Source of the DNA: Paenibacillus rhizophilus
Lineage (GTDB): Bacteria; Bacillota; Bacilli; Paenibacillales; Paenibacillaceae
Length of the DNA stretch: 64,000 nucleotides
Reading direction: 5' to 3'
Assembly: GCF_003854965.1 (NCBI RefSeq)
Contig: NZ_RQPI01000013.1
Coordinates: forward strand, 62,001 to 126,000
The notes below the pieces were generated by a model. The model ran no database searches, was not told the origin of the DNA, and worked only from the letters and a program-made list of their open reading frames with translations. The position numbers were made by a program, and so were the translations under genes. The first letter of the stretch is position 1. The number at the start of each line of letters is the position of its first letter. Below, in pieces: positions 1 to 9,014 of the stretch.

Positions 1-136
1 ACAGTCCCACATGCCCGTATTCCACCGTGGAAAAGGCATTCCCCCCGATCAACAGCACGATGAGCACGGCTGCTACGACGCCGATTATTCTCCCCGAACG
101 AAACGACCTCAGCTTTGGATTGGTCTCCATATTCAC
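1..136 (-). CDS. Prohibitin/SPFH-family membrane protein (N-terminal part)
   Basis: Only the first ~45 residues lie in the window; the gene continues beyond base 1. It reads a basic N-terminus, a single hydrophobic segment (IIGVVAAVLIVLLIGG) and then FSTVEYGHVGLY, the entry into the SPFH/band-7 domain of bacterial prohibitin homologues. Such proteins are membrane-anchored scaffolds; the specific role here is unknown. Start choice is open: AGGGGG at about 144-149 is spaced best from GTG at 134-136, but ATG codons at 140-142 and 128-130 are in frame too. Confidence 0.7.
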   Translation of the reverse strand, partial: MNMETNPKLRSFRSGRIIGVVAAVLIVLLIGGNAFSTVEYGHVGL

Positions 137-302
137 AAACATTCCCCCTAATTAATTCGGGAAGCCCTGGCCGGGATGTTGTTTCGGAGTCCAAAGTCAT
201 TCTGCCCGGATTCAGCCGGCCTTCCACTATACTTTGTATACGGCGGCTCCGCAAAAAAGGTCGCAGCTAATTGGCCTGAAAAATCATTCGTCCGGGCAAG
301 CA

Positions 303-341
303 AGAAAGACGACGTCCTGCGAAGAGGAACGCCGTCTTTCT
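303..341 (-). terminator. Intrinsic terminator after the SulP gene
   Basis: Inverted repeat AGAAAGACG / CGTCTTTCT lies just past the stop of the SulP gene. The stem is strong but the following T-tract on the minus strand is interrupted. Confidence 0.55.
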
Positions 342-357
342 GTCCGTATGATATATG

Positions 358-1809
358 CTAGTGACCGTCCGTCACTCTTAGTCCCACCCGGCTTACGAGC
401 CTGGAGCTTTCTTCATTCATGCCGATGATCGTTACTGTTTTTCCATACTGTTCATACTTGTCCATCGTCTTTGAGATGGCGTTCACCGCCGATTGATCCC
501 AAATATGCGAATGCGAGAAATCGATGACAATTGTATCCGGATCGGTCTCATAACTGAACTCATTGATAAAATGGCTCATCGTGCCAAAGAACAGCTGTCC
601 CGAAACGATATATGTCTTGGAGCCGCCCTCTGTTGTTACCGTCATGCGGATCGAAGCCATCTTCCAGGCAAAAGTCAGCGCGCTCAGCAGCACGCCCAGA
701 AGCACGCCGATTGATAAATTATGCGTGGCTACAACCGAAATCACTGTAACGAGCATGACGAGCGCATCGCTGAGCGGAACGCGGACAAGCGATTTCAGCG
801 AGCCCCATTCAAATGTGCTTACCGACACCATGATCATGACGCCGACCAGCGCGGCCATCGGGATCTGCTTGACCACGTCGCCGAGCACCAGAATCAGGAA
901 CAGCAGAAAGATGCCCGACACGAAGGTGGACAGCCGCGTACGGCCGCCGGATTTCATATTGACCATAGACTGTCCGATCATGGCGCAGCCCGCCATTCCT
1001 CCAAAGAAGCCGGTCACGATATTCGCCAGCCCCTGGCCCTTGGCCTCTCGGTTCTTGTCGCTGCCGGTGCCGGTAATATCGTCAATGAGTGTAGCCGTCA
1101 TTAGTGATTCAAGCAGCCCTACGACCGCAAGTGACAAGGAATACGGCAAAATAATGAGCAGCGTATCCAGCGTAAGCGGCGCCTGCGGAAGATGGAACAG
1201 CGGCAAAGAGGCCGTTATATGCCCCATATCTCCTACCGTTTTGACATTAAGATGCAGAAAGATGGTCAGCGCCGAAACGATAATAATCGCGATCAGAGCC
1301 GAAGGCACAGCCTTGGTCAGCCTTGGCACGGTGTATATGATAACAAGTGTCAGGGCAACGAGTATATACATGAGCGGGCCTTGTCCGCTGAAATGCGTCA
1401 GCTGCGACATAAAGATAAGAATGGCTAGGGCATTCACGAAACCGGTCATTACCGGCTGCGGCAAAAACGTAATAAAGCGCCCCAGTTTCAGCACACCCAT
1501 CAGAATCTGAAAAATGCCGCAGAGAATCGTGGCCGCGAACAAATATTCGATGCCGTGGTTCAAGACAAGGGTGCCGACCAGCAGCGCCATCGCTCCCGTG
1601 GCCGCCGAAATCATACCCGGCCGCCCTCCGGCGATTGCCGTTACGATTGCAATACAAAAAGACGCGTATAAGCCCACCATTGGACTGACTCCCGCCAAAA
1701 TCGAAAAAGCGATCGCCTCCGGTATGAGCGCAACGGCCACCGTCATTCCCGACAGAACGTCGCTCCGGGTATTCGATAGCCAACCGTTATTCAATTTGCT
1801 TTGCTTCAA
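358..1809 (-). CDS. SulP-family (SLC26) anion transporter with C-terminal STAS domain
   Basis: The 483-residue product has about 10-12 hydrophobic segments. The SulP core starts at residue ~15 (GMTVAVALIPEAIAFSILAG, family pattern GhtVglhliPqaha). Residues ~390-480 form a STAS domain (IVSGQLFFGTMSHFINEF; IVIDFSHSHIWDQSAVNAI). SulP proteins move sulfate, bicarbonate or other anions across the membrane. The length and short STAS resemble bicarbonate (BicA/YbaR-type) members more than long sulfate permeases, but substrate cannot be read from sequence. The start codon is TTG, preceded by GGAGGG. The gene is single, flanked by its own terminator downstream and a ~180-nt leader upstream. Confidence 0.85.
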   Translation of the reverse strand: MKQSKLNNGWLSNTRSDVLSGMTVAVALIPEAIAFSILAGVSPMVGLYASFCIAIVTAIAGGRPGMISAATGAMALLVGTLVLNHGIEYLFAATILCGIFQILMGVLKLGRFITFLPQPVMTGFVNALAILIFMSQLTHFSGQGPLMYILVALTLVIIYTVPRLTKAVPSALIAIIIVSALTIFLHLNVKTVGDMGHITASLPLFHLPQAPLTLDTLLIILPYSLSLAVVGLLESLMTATLIDDITGTGSDKNREAKGQGLANIVTGFFGGMAGCAMIGQSMVNMKSGGRTRLSTFVSGIFLLFLILVLGDVVKQIPMAALVGVMIMVSVSTFEWGSLKSLVRVPLSDALVMLVTVISVVATHNLSIGVLLGVLLSALTFAWKMASIRMTVTTEGGSKTYIVSGQLFFGTMSHFINEFSYETDPDTIVIDFSHSHIWDQSAVNAISKTMDKYEQYGKTVTIIGMNEESSRLVSRVGLRVTDGH

Positions 1810-1986
1810 TGGAAAGAATCCCTCCTGCGGTTTGAATTTGAGTGTAACAGGTCCGGTTCAACGCTAATGCCGTTAATTTTACCTGACCCGCCATTGCGGC
1901 CACAATTAGGGACCATCCATTTGTAAGCGTTTGTTTCAAGTTTTTTCTTTCATTTTCGTCTGTATTCTGCATTATTCGAAATATTT

Positions 1987-2037
1987 AAAAAAGGGGTGTC
2001 CCAGCAGCCATTTCATGGCTTTTGGAACATCCCTTTT
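1987..2037 (-). terminator. Intrinsic terminator after the HPr-like gene
   Basis: Stem AAAAGGGaTGTtCC... with an inner GCCAT/ATGGC helix, followed on the minus strand by a run of T (A-run at 1987-1992). The flanking sequence is near-symmetrical, so it could also act on the plus strand. Confidence 0.7.
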
Positions 2038-2077
2038 CCAGTTCATTGAGCACGGCAGCTCAACTTCCTGTCTTTAA

Positions 2078-2401
2078 TCAGAACTGTTTCTCAGCCATTT
2101 CCCCACCATTCGGGACGGCGTTGTTCAGCCAACTGGAATCCATACCGGAATCCATACCGGAATCCATAATCTCGCACATAAAGTCCAGCGCTTCTTCTTC
2201 GTCCTTGCCTCTGGTGCGAATGGTAATGACAAAGCCTTTTTTGAGTGGAGACAGCATCATTCCCAGCAAGCTTTTCACATCGATGACCGCATCCGGCTTC
2301 AGCAGTATAATCTCGGAAAGGTAGCGTCCCGCATTAATCGATATGCTCTTGAGGTCATCGGAGGAAAAGTCGCGGGTCAAAGTAATATCGTGAACGCGCA
2401 T
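2078..2401 (-). CDS. HPr/Crh-like protein lacking the phosphoacceptor histidine
   Basis: The 107-residue protein matches the HPr fold. The region around residues 30-75 (VIDVKSLLGMMLSPLKKGF then ITIRTRGKDEEEALDFM) lines up with HPr VNLKSIMGVMSLGIAKG and its C-terminal helix, so the regulatory Ser46 (in KSLLG) is kept. The segment that should carry the active His15 reads INAGRYLSEII and has no histidine. This is the situation in Crh, the Bacillus HPr paralogue that works only through Ser46 phosphorylation and CcpA. The tail is odd: MDSG repeated three times from a 12-nt tandem repeat, then ~15 extra residues. It is transcribed alone. A Crh-like catabolite-repression role is inference. Confidence 0.7.
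   Translation of the reverse strand: MRVHDITLTRDFSSDDLKSISINAGRYLSEIILLKPDAVIDVKSLLGMMLSPLKKGFVITIRTRGKDEEEALDFMCEIMDSGMDSGMDSSWLNNAVPNGGEMAEKQF
2133..2168 (-). repeat. Three tandem 12-nt copies inside the HPr-like gene
   Basis: CTGGAATCCATA followed by two copies of CCGGAATCCATA. Being a multiple of three it keeps the frame and adds MDSG units to the C-terminus; slippage could change copy number without breaking the gene. Confidence 0.9.
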
Positions 2402-2547
2402 AAATAGGTCCCTCCCAAGGTTGTTACCTCAAATTTTAACATCGGGAGCGTCAGCTTGGAAGGGAGTCCAGCCCAGCATTCATGACAAAATCGGGAAACC
2501 TTCATCCGCTAAGCTTCGGCAGGACGGACCGCACGCTTTCGCAGGGA

Positions 2548-3627
2548 TTATTGGCGGTACAGTCCGGACGCCTTCACTTCGTCGAAGAACGTGTTGAATT
2601 CGTCGAAATTAAGCTGCTGCGCCGCGTCGGACAGCGCCGTCGCCGGATCGGGATGAACCTCGACCATAATGCCGTCGGCTCCCGCTGCAAGGGCAGCCTT
2701 CGCGCATGGAATGAGGATGTCCTTGCGGCCGGTGGAATGGGTTACGTCGACCAGCACCGGCAGATGGCTCTCCTGCTTCAGGATCGGCACGGCGGAGATA
2801 TCAAGCGTGTTGCGCGTCCATTTCTCGTAGGTGCGGATGCCGCGCTCGATCAGCATGACCTGCGTATTGCCGCGGGACATAATGTACTCCGCCGCATGCA
2901 GGAACTCCTCCATCGTCGCCGCAAGTCCGCGCTTCAGCAGCACCGGCTTGTTCACTTCGCCGGCCGCCTTAAGCAGCTCGAAGTTCTGCATGTTGCGCGC
3001 GCCGATTTGAATGATGTCGACATAGTCAAGCGACGGCTCGATATGCGCCGGGTCGACGATTTCACTGATGGTCAGAAGACCGTACTCATCCGCGGCTTCG
3101 CGCAGAATACGCAGGCCGTCCATGCCAAGACCCTGGAAATCGTACGGCGAGGTGCGAGGCTTGAACGCACCGCCGCGCATTACGCGCACGCCCGCCTTTT
3201 GCAGCGCCGCGGCTACCGCCCGGGTCTGCTGCTCGCTTTCAATCGAGCAAGGACCCGCAACCATCACCGAAGCGCTGCCGCCAACGACAACGTCTCCTGG
3301 AAGGAGGATAACCGTGTCTTCCTTGCGGGTCTTGCGGCTGACAAGCAGGCTCTTCTTATGCTCGGTGCTTTGCAGGTCAAGCGATGCCTTGAAGATCTGC
3401 TTGAACAGCGTGCGGATCGTGCTTTCGGTGAACGGTCCTTTGTTCTCGGCTACGAGCTTGTCCAGCATCTTCTTTTCCCGTTCGGGATCGAATTTCGGCA
3501 CTCCCTGCTTCTCCTTGACAGCCCCGATATCACGGACAATCGCAGCCCGCTCCGAAATAAGCGCGAGCAGTTCGCTGTTGATCTCATCCAGCCGGCTTCT
3601 TAATTGTTCCAGTTCCGCATTACTCAT
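2548..3627 (-). CDS. aroF: Bifunctional chorismate mutase / 3-deoxy-7-phosphoheptulonate synthase
   Basis: The first ~85 of 359 residues are an AroQ-type chorismate mutase (LEQLRSRLDEINSELLALIS ... ERAAIVRDIGAVK). The rest is a class-Ibeta DAHP synthase (VMVAGPCSIES, RGGAFKPRTSPYDFQG, LLKRGL, THSTGRKD, DGIMVEVHPDP). It makes DAHP from phosphoenolpyruvate and erythrose 4-phosphate, the first step to aromatic amino acids. In the Bacillus-type enzyme the mutase domain acts as the prephenate/chorismate feedback sensor. B. subtilis calls this gene aroA; aroF is used for this family elsewhere. It is preceded by a T-box leader, so charged-tRNA level sets expression. Confidence 0.95.
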   Translation of the reverse strand: MSNAELEQLRSRLDEINSELLALISERAAIVRDIGAVKEKQGVPKFDPEREKKMLDKLVAENKGPFTESTIRTLFKQIFKASLDLQSTEHKKSLLVSRKTRKEDTVILLPGDVVVGGSASVMVAGPCSIESEQQTRAVAAALQKAGVRVMRGGAFKPRTSPYDFQGLGMDGLRILREAADEYGLLTISEIVDPAHIEPSLDYVDIIQIGARNMQNFELLKAAGEVNKPVLLKRGLAATMEEFLHAAEYIMSRGNTQVMLIERGIRTYEKWTRNTLDISAVPILKQESHLPVLVDVTHSTGRKDILIPCAKAALAAGADGIMVEVHPDPATALSDAAQQLNFDEFNTFFDEVKASGLYRQ

Positions 3628-3659
3628 AATGTGTTACACTCCCTCTTCTCTTTTATAAC

Positions 3660-3935
3660 AACGCAAAAAGGCTCTCCGTCAAGGGACGAGGAGCCGTGGT
3701 ACCACCCTTATTTAGAGCCGTTCTTCAGTTCGAAGGAACTCAGCTCTGCCTTAAACCCTGTAACGCGGGGTGCGGGATTCCCTACCCATGCCCGTAAAGG
3801 CACTTCAGGAACCGACTAGGAAGTGAATTTCGGCGGCAATCGTATCCGGGGCAGCTCTCAGTCTTCGGCATGCCTTCCCTGTTCAGATCCGCGAGTTTGC
3901 GCTTACTCTCTTCGTCAACGTCTTTTCTTTATCAT
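3660..3935 (-). promoter_or_regulatory. T-box riboswitch leader of aroF
   Basis: On the minus strand the leader contains GAAGAGAGTAA near its 5' end, a structured stem I, and then the conserved T-box core AGGGTGGTACCACGG (3694-3708 on the plus strand) just before a terminator hairpin. That layout is the class I T-box, in which an uncharged tRNA stabilises an antiterminator. The best candidate specifier triplet is TTC (3825-3827), in the sequence GAAATTCAC on the 3' side of stem I, which would make it a phenylalanine T-box; the specifier is by eye only. Confidence 0.85.
3665..3695 (-). terminator. T-box terminator hairpin
   Basis: GGCTCcTCGTC / GACGGaGAGCC with a CCTT loop and TTTTT, about 40 nt upstream of the aroF start. 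It competes with the antiterminator that includes the T-box core. Confidence 0.85.
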
Positions 3936-4139
3936 AACGGTCGCCGTCCGGGAGGACAGCGAAGTCTTTTCTTCTGGTATCTTAATGGATATTGTCGCCT
4001 GATGCAATGGCTCTAACCAACGCATTAAAGCATTAAAACTGCAATACTTTAATCTAACCCTTAATCCCCAAAAAATGTAGTACATGCCCATCACGCCGAA
4101 TAGGATAAGATGTACGACCTATCCGGCTGAGGAGGAGAC

Positions 4140-4778
4140 GTGACCGTGGACATTTTTATCGGCTACATTTTTCTTGGAATATCGCTTTCAGCACCTATAG
4201 GGCCCATTAACGCCGCACAGTTGGACAAAGGGTTCCGCAGCGGCTTCTGGCATGCCTGGTTCGTCGGGCTCGGCGCGATCTGTGCGGACATTTTATATAT
4301 GCTGCTTGTCTATTTCGGCGTCATTCAACTGCTGGAATCCCCTTATATCAAAGCTTTTCTGTGGCTGTTCGGCTTTCTTGTGCTGGTCTACACCGGGATT
4401 GAGAGCATTAAGGATGCCGGCCGCGTCTCCGTCCCGGGATCAGCAAGAGACGATGCCAGGCTCAGCAAATCCCTGCTTTCCGGATTTCTGATGTCTCTGT
4501 TCAATCCGCTGTCGATCCTGTTCTGGCTCGGAATTTACGGTTCCGTACTGGCCAAAGCCGCTGCAGAGTTTCCGATGCAGCAGCTTATTCTGTACAGCGG
4601 CGGCATCGTTCTCGGTATTCTCCTCTGGGATATCAGCATGGCTGGGGCAGCCAGCTTTTTTCGTAAATTCTTGACCAGCCGGGTATTAAAAAGCTTGTCC
4701 GTCATTTCCGGACTGGCGCTGATCGGATTCGGTTTATACTTCGGAAAGGAAGCGGCGCGTCTGCTCTTTTTCCACTAA
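4140..4778 (+). CDS. LysE/RhtB-family exporter
   Basis: The 212-residue protein has six hydrophobic segments and the LysE-family start (IGYIFLGISLSAPIGPINAA) with the conserved PxGP motif, plus SLFNPLSILFWLGIYG at residues ~120-135 (family NP...fw). Members export amino acids or related small molecules. GGAGGAG at 4131-4137 precedes two in-frame GTG codons, 4140 and 4146; the second has the more usual spacing. It is convergent with, and overlaps by 4 nt, the permease gene on the other strand. The substrate is not predictable. Confidence 0.85.
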   Translation: MTVDIFIGYIFLGISLSAPIGPINAAQLDKGFRSGFWHAWFVGLGAICADILYMLLVYFGVIQLLESPYIKAFLWLFGFLVLVYTGIESIKDAGRVSVPGSARDDARLSKSLLSGFLMSLFNPLSILFWLGIYGSVLAKAAAEFPMQQLILYSGGIVLGILLWDISMAGAASFFRKFLTSRVLKSLSVISGLALIGFGLYFGKEAARLLFFH

Positions 4779-6217
4779 CGCCGTGATTTGCGCAGCCAAA
4801 TCCCCTTGATGCGAAAACCCGGCCCGCCGCTTAAGCGTCCGTGGAGGGGAGCAGCCGCCGGATTCTCCGGCTTGTCTTGCTCCCTTTCCTTGCCGCTGCG
4901 CCCTTTGCGCACACGCTGGACGATCGCGTCGCAGCCGGCAATGAGCGCCACAAGCAGCAGGCTGATAAAGAAGCCCGGCCGGCTCTCATGATGAAAGACC
5001 GTTCCTATAACCGCCGCAGCGATCAGCATAAGCCCGCACCAGCGTTTGAAGCCGCTGAGTTTGGCGGGCTTCAGCAGTTTTGCAGAAGACAATAAAATAA
5101 ACGACCAGTTGTAAAGCAGCATAAGACCTGCCGCCGTGGTAATGTACTCATACACCTTTCCCGGCATCAGCAGAGCCATTACGATGGTCGCCGTAAGACC
5201 TGCCGCAATCAGGCTCAGCGCAGGCACCGGATATTTGTCCTTCAGCTTCCGCGAGAACAATCCGGGTGCGTCACCCTCCTGCGCAAGCGTAATCATCATA
5301 GAAGTAACGGCATACAGCGAAGCAGTCATCGTGGAGAAGCCGGCAACGATCAGCACCCCGTTAAAAACATGGGGAACAAAAGCCAAATGGTCGCTGCTTA
5401 AAGCCAGCACGAACGGGCTCTCCTTCGGATTGAATTTGGATTGGGGCACCATGGTTACGGCTAAGGCGATCGACAGGGCATACACGCCCGCCAAAAGCAG
5501 CAGCATGATTTTCCCCGCTTTGGGGGCCTCCTCCGGCTTCTGGAGCCGGTATGACATAATGCCGAGCACCTCAATGCCGCCATAAGCGTAAAAGGCAAAA
5601 ATAAACGATGACCACAGTCCCATTCCGCCGTTCGGGAAAAATTCTTTCATCGTCAGCGGCACATTCGGTTTAAACCGCCCTCCGTCGATCCAGCCCGCAA
5701 GAAGTCCCGCCGCAATAATCAGAAACATGACAATCGCGGCGATTTTGACAACGGCAAGCACATTCTCTACCCTGTCAAAGCCCTTGTTGCCGAAAAAGAC
5801 GATAATCAGACCGAGCAAACCGAAACCGGCGGCGAAAATCCACATCGGAACAGCCGGAAACCAAAATCTGGAGAATATGGACAACGCCGTAAGCTGACTC
5901 CCCATAATAAGCAGCTCGGAGCACCAATAAACATATCCGCTTCCGAATCCCGCCCATCCCCCGAATGCCTTCTGCGCGTATGAACGGAAGGAGCCTTGTT
6001 CGGGATGATCAGCCGTCATGCGGGACAGCGCGTCGAATACGACATAGGTTCCGGCCGCAGCCAGAAAATAAGCGATCAGTACGGACGGTCCGCCAATCAT
6101 AATCGCAAGGCCCGAACCCAGAAAATAGCCCGTTCCGATCGTTCCCGCCACTCCGAGCAAAGACAACTGCCACCACTTGAGCTTCCCGCTGCCTTTCGAA
6201 GACGATTGTTTGTCCAT
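4775..6217 (-). CDS. APC-superfamily amino acid permease
   Basis: Twelve hydrophobic segments, starting with LSLLGVAGTIGTGYFLGSGL, the family signature of amino acid/polyamine/organocation permeases (G-x-G-TG near the first helix). MSYRLQKPEEAPKAGKIM in the central loop is also typical. The start is set at ATG 6215-6217 because GAGG lies 9 nt upstream; an in-frame ATG ten codons earlier lacks a ribosome binding site. The C-terminus is a basic soluble tail. It probably imports an amino acid by proton symport. Confidence 0.85.
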   Translation of the reverse strand: MDKQSSSKGSGKLKWWQLSLLGVAGTIGTGYFLGSGLAIMIGGPSVLIAYFLAAAGTYVVFDALSRMTADHPEQGSFRSYAQKAFGGWAGFGSGYVYWCSELLIMGSQLTALSIFSRFWFPAVPMWIFAAGFGLLGLIIVFFGNKGFDRVENVLAVVKIAAIVMFLIIAAGLLAGWIDGGRFKPNVPLTMKEFFPNGGMGLWSSFIFAFYAYGGIEVLGIMSYRLQKPEEAPKAGKIMLLLLAGVYALSIALAVTMVPQSKFNPKESPFVLALSSDHLAFVPHVFNGVLIVAGFSTMTASLYAVTSMMITLAQEGDAPGLFSRKLKDKYPVPALSLIAAGLTATIVMALLMPGKVYEYITTAAGLMLLYNWSFILLSSAKLLKPAKLSGFKRWCGLMLIAAAVIGTVFHHESRPGFFISLLLVALIAGCDAIVQRVRKGRSGKEREQDKPENPAAAPLHGRLSGGPGFRIKGIWLRKSRR

Positions 6218-6280
6218 TATCCAATCCTCGCTTGAAGTAAATTGCATGCTTAATTATCATGCCTTTCTTAAGCTTTTTTC

Positions 6281-6607
6281 ATGCCACATAACGATACACG
6301 GAATCATCAAACCGGCGATGCCATGCTTATTGAAATTGGCAAGCTTTTGCAGCTGGAAAGCAGCAGGCAGACGTTTGCCGTCCGCTGGGGAGGAGATGAG
6401 TTCTTGCTCTGCGGGCTCTGCTCCGGCTATGAAGAGGTGGAATCGATCAAACACCGGCTCAATACGGCGATTGCCGGGTTGTCGGCCAGCATGAATCTGC
6501 CCGTCAATATCTCCATCGGCTCAGCCCTATATCCCGACGACAACTCCACCCTTTCCGTACTGATTACTCTTGCCGACTCCAATATGTACAACGAGAAAAA
6601 GGCATAG
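6281..6607 (+). pseudogene. 5'-truncated GGDEF (diguanylate cyclase) domain
   Basis: The reading frame enters in mid-domain: NDTRNHQTGDAMLIEIGKLL corresponds to the NDtyGHqtGDevL segment of GGDEF domains. It continues through the intact active-site loop RWGGDEF and to the C-terminal end (SIGSALYPDD, LADSNMYNEKKA). The first ~45 residues of the domain, with the metal-binding D-x-D/N-x-F-K segment, and any sensor module are missing; upstream sequence in other frames does not restore them. No ribosome binding site precedes the first ATG. It is best read as a remnant; a truncated domain could at most bind GTP poorly. Confidence 0.75.
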
Positions 6608-6625
6608 GCATTCCGCAATATCCGC

Positions 6626-6667
6626 AAAAAAAGAGACGATAACGATAATTCGTTAACTCGTCTCTTT
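6626..6667. terminator. Bidirectional intrinsic terminator
   Basis: AAAGAGACGA / TCGTCTCTTT stem with a T7 run on the minus strand (after the hybrid kinase gene) and a shorter T-rich tract on the plus strand (after the GGDEF remnant). Confidence 0.85.
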
Positions 6668-6713
6668 GCTTAATACCAAAGCTTATGTCCGCCGGTCCAA
6701 CTCTCCCGCGTTC

Positions 6714-9014
6714 TCAGAAAAACTTCCCGATCATTTTACGAATCGTCTCGGTTCTCACAGGCTTGCTGATATATTCATCCATCCCCGCCGCCAGACATCT
6801 CTCGCGGTCATCCTTCAAGGCGTTGGCCGTTATCGCAATAATAACCGGAATTTTCTCCGGGGGGAGTGTGTCCTTGACCACCTTTACTGCTTCCAGCCCA
6901 TTCATACGCGGCATCTGGACATCCATAAAAGCAAGATCATACATGTTGTCGTTCAGCGCATGAACCGCCTGAAGCCCATCGGAAACTATGGATACGGTAT
7001 GTCCACGTTTCTCCAGCATCTTCCTCAGGACAATCTGGTTGACTTCATTATCTTCAGCCACAAGAATTCGCAGAGGGCGGGAATCCGTTCTTCCTTCGCG
7101 GACTGCATCCGGTTCCACCCGGTTTCCACTGTATTCTTCCTGCCGGAAGACGACTGTAAACACAAAGGTCGCTCCCTGGTCCGAATCCTCCAGCCCGATA
7201 CTGCCGCCCATCAAGCCGACCAGCCTTTTCGCGATTGCAAGTCCCAGCCCCGTCCCTTCATGCTGGCGCTGCATAAAGCGATCCGGCTGGTAGAACGGCT
7301 CGAACAGCCTTTCCCGCTGGTTCTCGGGTATACCGACACCGGTATCGGACACCTTGACTTCCAGCGTTACCTCATTCCGGTGGATTCCTGCCGTTCGAAC
7401 CTCGACGGTCACTCCGCCGCTATAAGTGAATTTGACGGCGTTGCCCACAAGGTTCATCAGAATCTGTTTGAAGCGATCGCTGTCTCCTCTTACAAATTCC
7501 GGAGTCTCCGGATCGACCGAAACCCGAAGCGTCAGTCCCTTGCTCTCCGCTTTATGGGCCAGCACCATGACCGCCGATTCAATGCACGGTCTTAGTTCAA
7601 AACGTTCTTCATGCAAATCGGTGCGCCCCGCTTCGATTTTGGCGAGATCGAGAATATCGTTGATAATCGAGAGCAGCGTATCTCCGCTTTTTCGTATAAT
7701 CTCCAGATACTCCCGCATGTAAGAATCCGGCGGGCTCATATCCAGCAGCAAGTCCGTCATCCCGATCACCCCGTTCATCGGAGTGCGGATTTCATGGCTC
7801 ATGACCGCAAGAAACTCGCTTTTGGCCTGATTCATGCTCTCGGCAAGTTCTTTTTCAATCAGCAGCTTTTTCTGCTCGGTTATATCTTTGACGATAATAT
7901 AAAAACCCGTTTTGGTGTTGTTGATAATAATGGGCGCAACCGTCGCAATGACTTCCACAAAATGGCCGTCCTTATGGCGAATACGGTCGATATCGGGCTC
8001 TTTGAACGTATGCTCCGTGGAAAACGCGAGAATATCGTCCAAATGCTCTTCCCCGACAAGGATGGACACATTCATTCCGGTCAGCTCGGAGATGTTGTAA
8101 CCTGTCAACTGACAGACTCTCTCATTCCCATTGATCATGTTCCCCAGCAAATCGACCGAGATTATCGCATCATGATTGTACTTTTTCAGCGAGGTGTATC
8201 TCTCCAGCATTTCCTGCAGCTGCCGCTCCACGATTTTGCGCTCCGTCATATCGCGTCCAACAGCCAGCAGATTCCGGCCATGTCCGTCCTCCACAATACG
8301 AAGCATGAAATCGAGCCATATGTAATGGCCTTCCTTATGTTGTGCGCGCAATTGGACGCTTTGGCGTTCCATCTTCTCTGGTCCGGACACAAGTGATAGA
8401 TCATCCGGATGCAACAGACCATAGTTGCGCTTCCCTAGCAATTCCTCGGGCTGATAACCCAGTATTTCATAAATTGAAGGAGAGCAGTACAGGCATCTGC
8501 CGTCAAGCGAAGTGAAATAGATAATATCTCTCATATTGGCGGCAATAGAGCGGTACAGATCCTCATCGCCGTGCAGAACATTTCCGTACCGGGTATCCGG
8601 CTCCGAAATAGGGAGCAGATTGACAATGTAATACCGGGACGCCTGGGCAGCGGATTCATCAATTAACGTAAGCCGCAGGCGCACCCAGATTGGCATCCCT
8701 TCCCGGGAAACCATCCGAATCTCATGCTCCTGGCAAGTTGTATTTTCGTCCCGCAGGAGACGGATCATCTGTTCCGCCACAGATAAATCATCCAGGTGTA
8801 CCACGCTGGTGAAGTCATGCTCAAGCAGTTCGCTCTCGCTATAGCCAAGAATGCCGGTAACGGCAGGATTGATGTCTGTCCACTTCGTATCGACGGAAAG
8901 AAAGCCTTCTCCGACAGCCGCCGTCATAAAGGCCTGTTCAAAAGGGGAATATCCATCCGTATACTTTCTTAGCAAATGCTCCACCTGCCCATCTGTGGAA
9001 TGGAAAATAAACAT
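6714..9014 (-). CDS. Hybrid sensor histidine kinase with three PAS domains and a receiver domain
   Basis: The 766-residue protein has no membrane segment, so it is cytoplasmic. PAS domains sit at about 25-135, 150-260 (SPSIYEILGYQPEELLG) and 275-385 (ERVCQLTGYNISELTG). HisKA has the phospho-histidine near residue 407 (MSHEIRTPMNG). The HATPase shows N-box NLVGNAVKFT, G1 DTGVGIP and GTGLGLAI. A C-terminal receiver follows with phospho-acceptor near Asp698 (AFMDVQMPRMNG) and SKP lysine. Multi-PAS hybrid kinases sense ligands or redox state and pass phosphate to the receiver or an Hpt partner. The stand-alone receiver gene 155 nt upstream on the same strand is the likely partner. No DNA-binding output is encoded nearby. 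Confidence 0.93.
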   Translation of the reverse strand: MFIFHSTDGQVEHLLRKYTDGYSPFEQAFMTAAVGEGFLSVDTKWTDINPAVTGILGYSESELLEHDFTSVVHLDDLSVAEQMIRLLRDENTTCQEHEIRMVSREGMPIWVRLRLTLIDESAAQASRYYIVNLLPISEPDTRYGNVLHGDEDLYRSIAANMRDIIYFTSLDGRCLYCSPSIYEILGYQPEELLGKRNYGLLHPDDLSLVSGPEKMERQSVQLRAQHKEGHYIWLDFMLRIVEDGHGRNLLAVGRDMTERKIVERQLQEMLERYTSLKKYNHDAIISVDLLGNMINGNERVCQLTGYNISELTGMNVSILVGEEHLDDILAFSTEHTFKEPDIDRIRHKDGHFVEVIATVAPIIINNTKTGFYIIVKDITEQKKLLIEKELAESMNQAKSEFLAVMSHEIRTPMNGVIGMTDLLLDMSPPDSYMREYLEIIRKSGDTLLSIINDILDLAKIEAGRTDLHEERFELRPCIESAVMVLAHKAESKGLTLRVSVDPETPEFVRGDSDRFKQILMNLVGNAVKFTYSGGVTVEVRTAGIHRNEVTLEVKVSDTGVGIPENQRERLFEPFYQPDRFMQRQHEGTGLGLAIAKRLVGLMGGSIGLEDSDQGATFVFTVVFRQEEYSGNRVEPDAVREGRTDSRPLRILVAEDNEVNQIVLRKMLEKRGHTVSIVSDGLQAVHALNDNMYDLAFMDVQMPRMNGLEAVKVVKDTLPPEKIPVIIAITANALKDDRERCLAAGMDEYISKPVRTETIRKMIGKFF

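Noticed and set aside
1787..1972. 61-codon minus-strand frame upstream of the SulP gene
   Set aside because: It overlaps the SulP start, has no ribosome binding site and a non-protein-like composition; treated as leader sequence.
2482..3603. 373-codon plus-strand frame opposite aroF
   Set aside because: Long antisense frame produced by high-GC codon bias; the minus-strand product is an unmistakable bifunctional enzyme.
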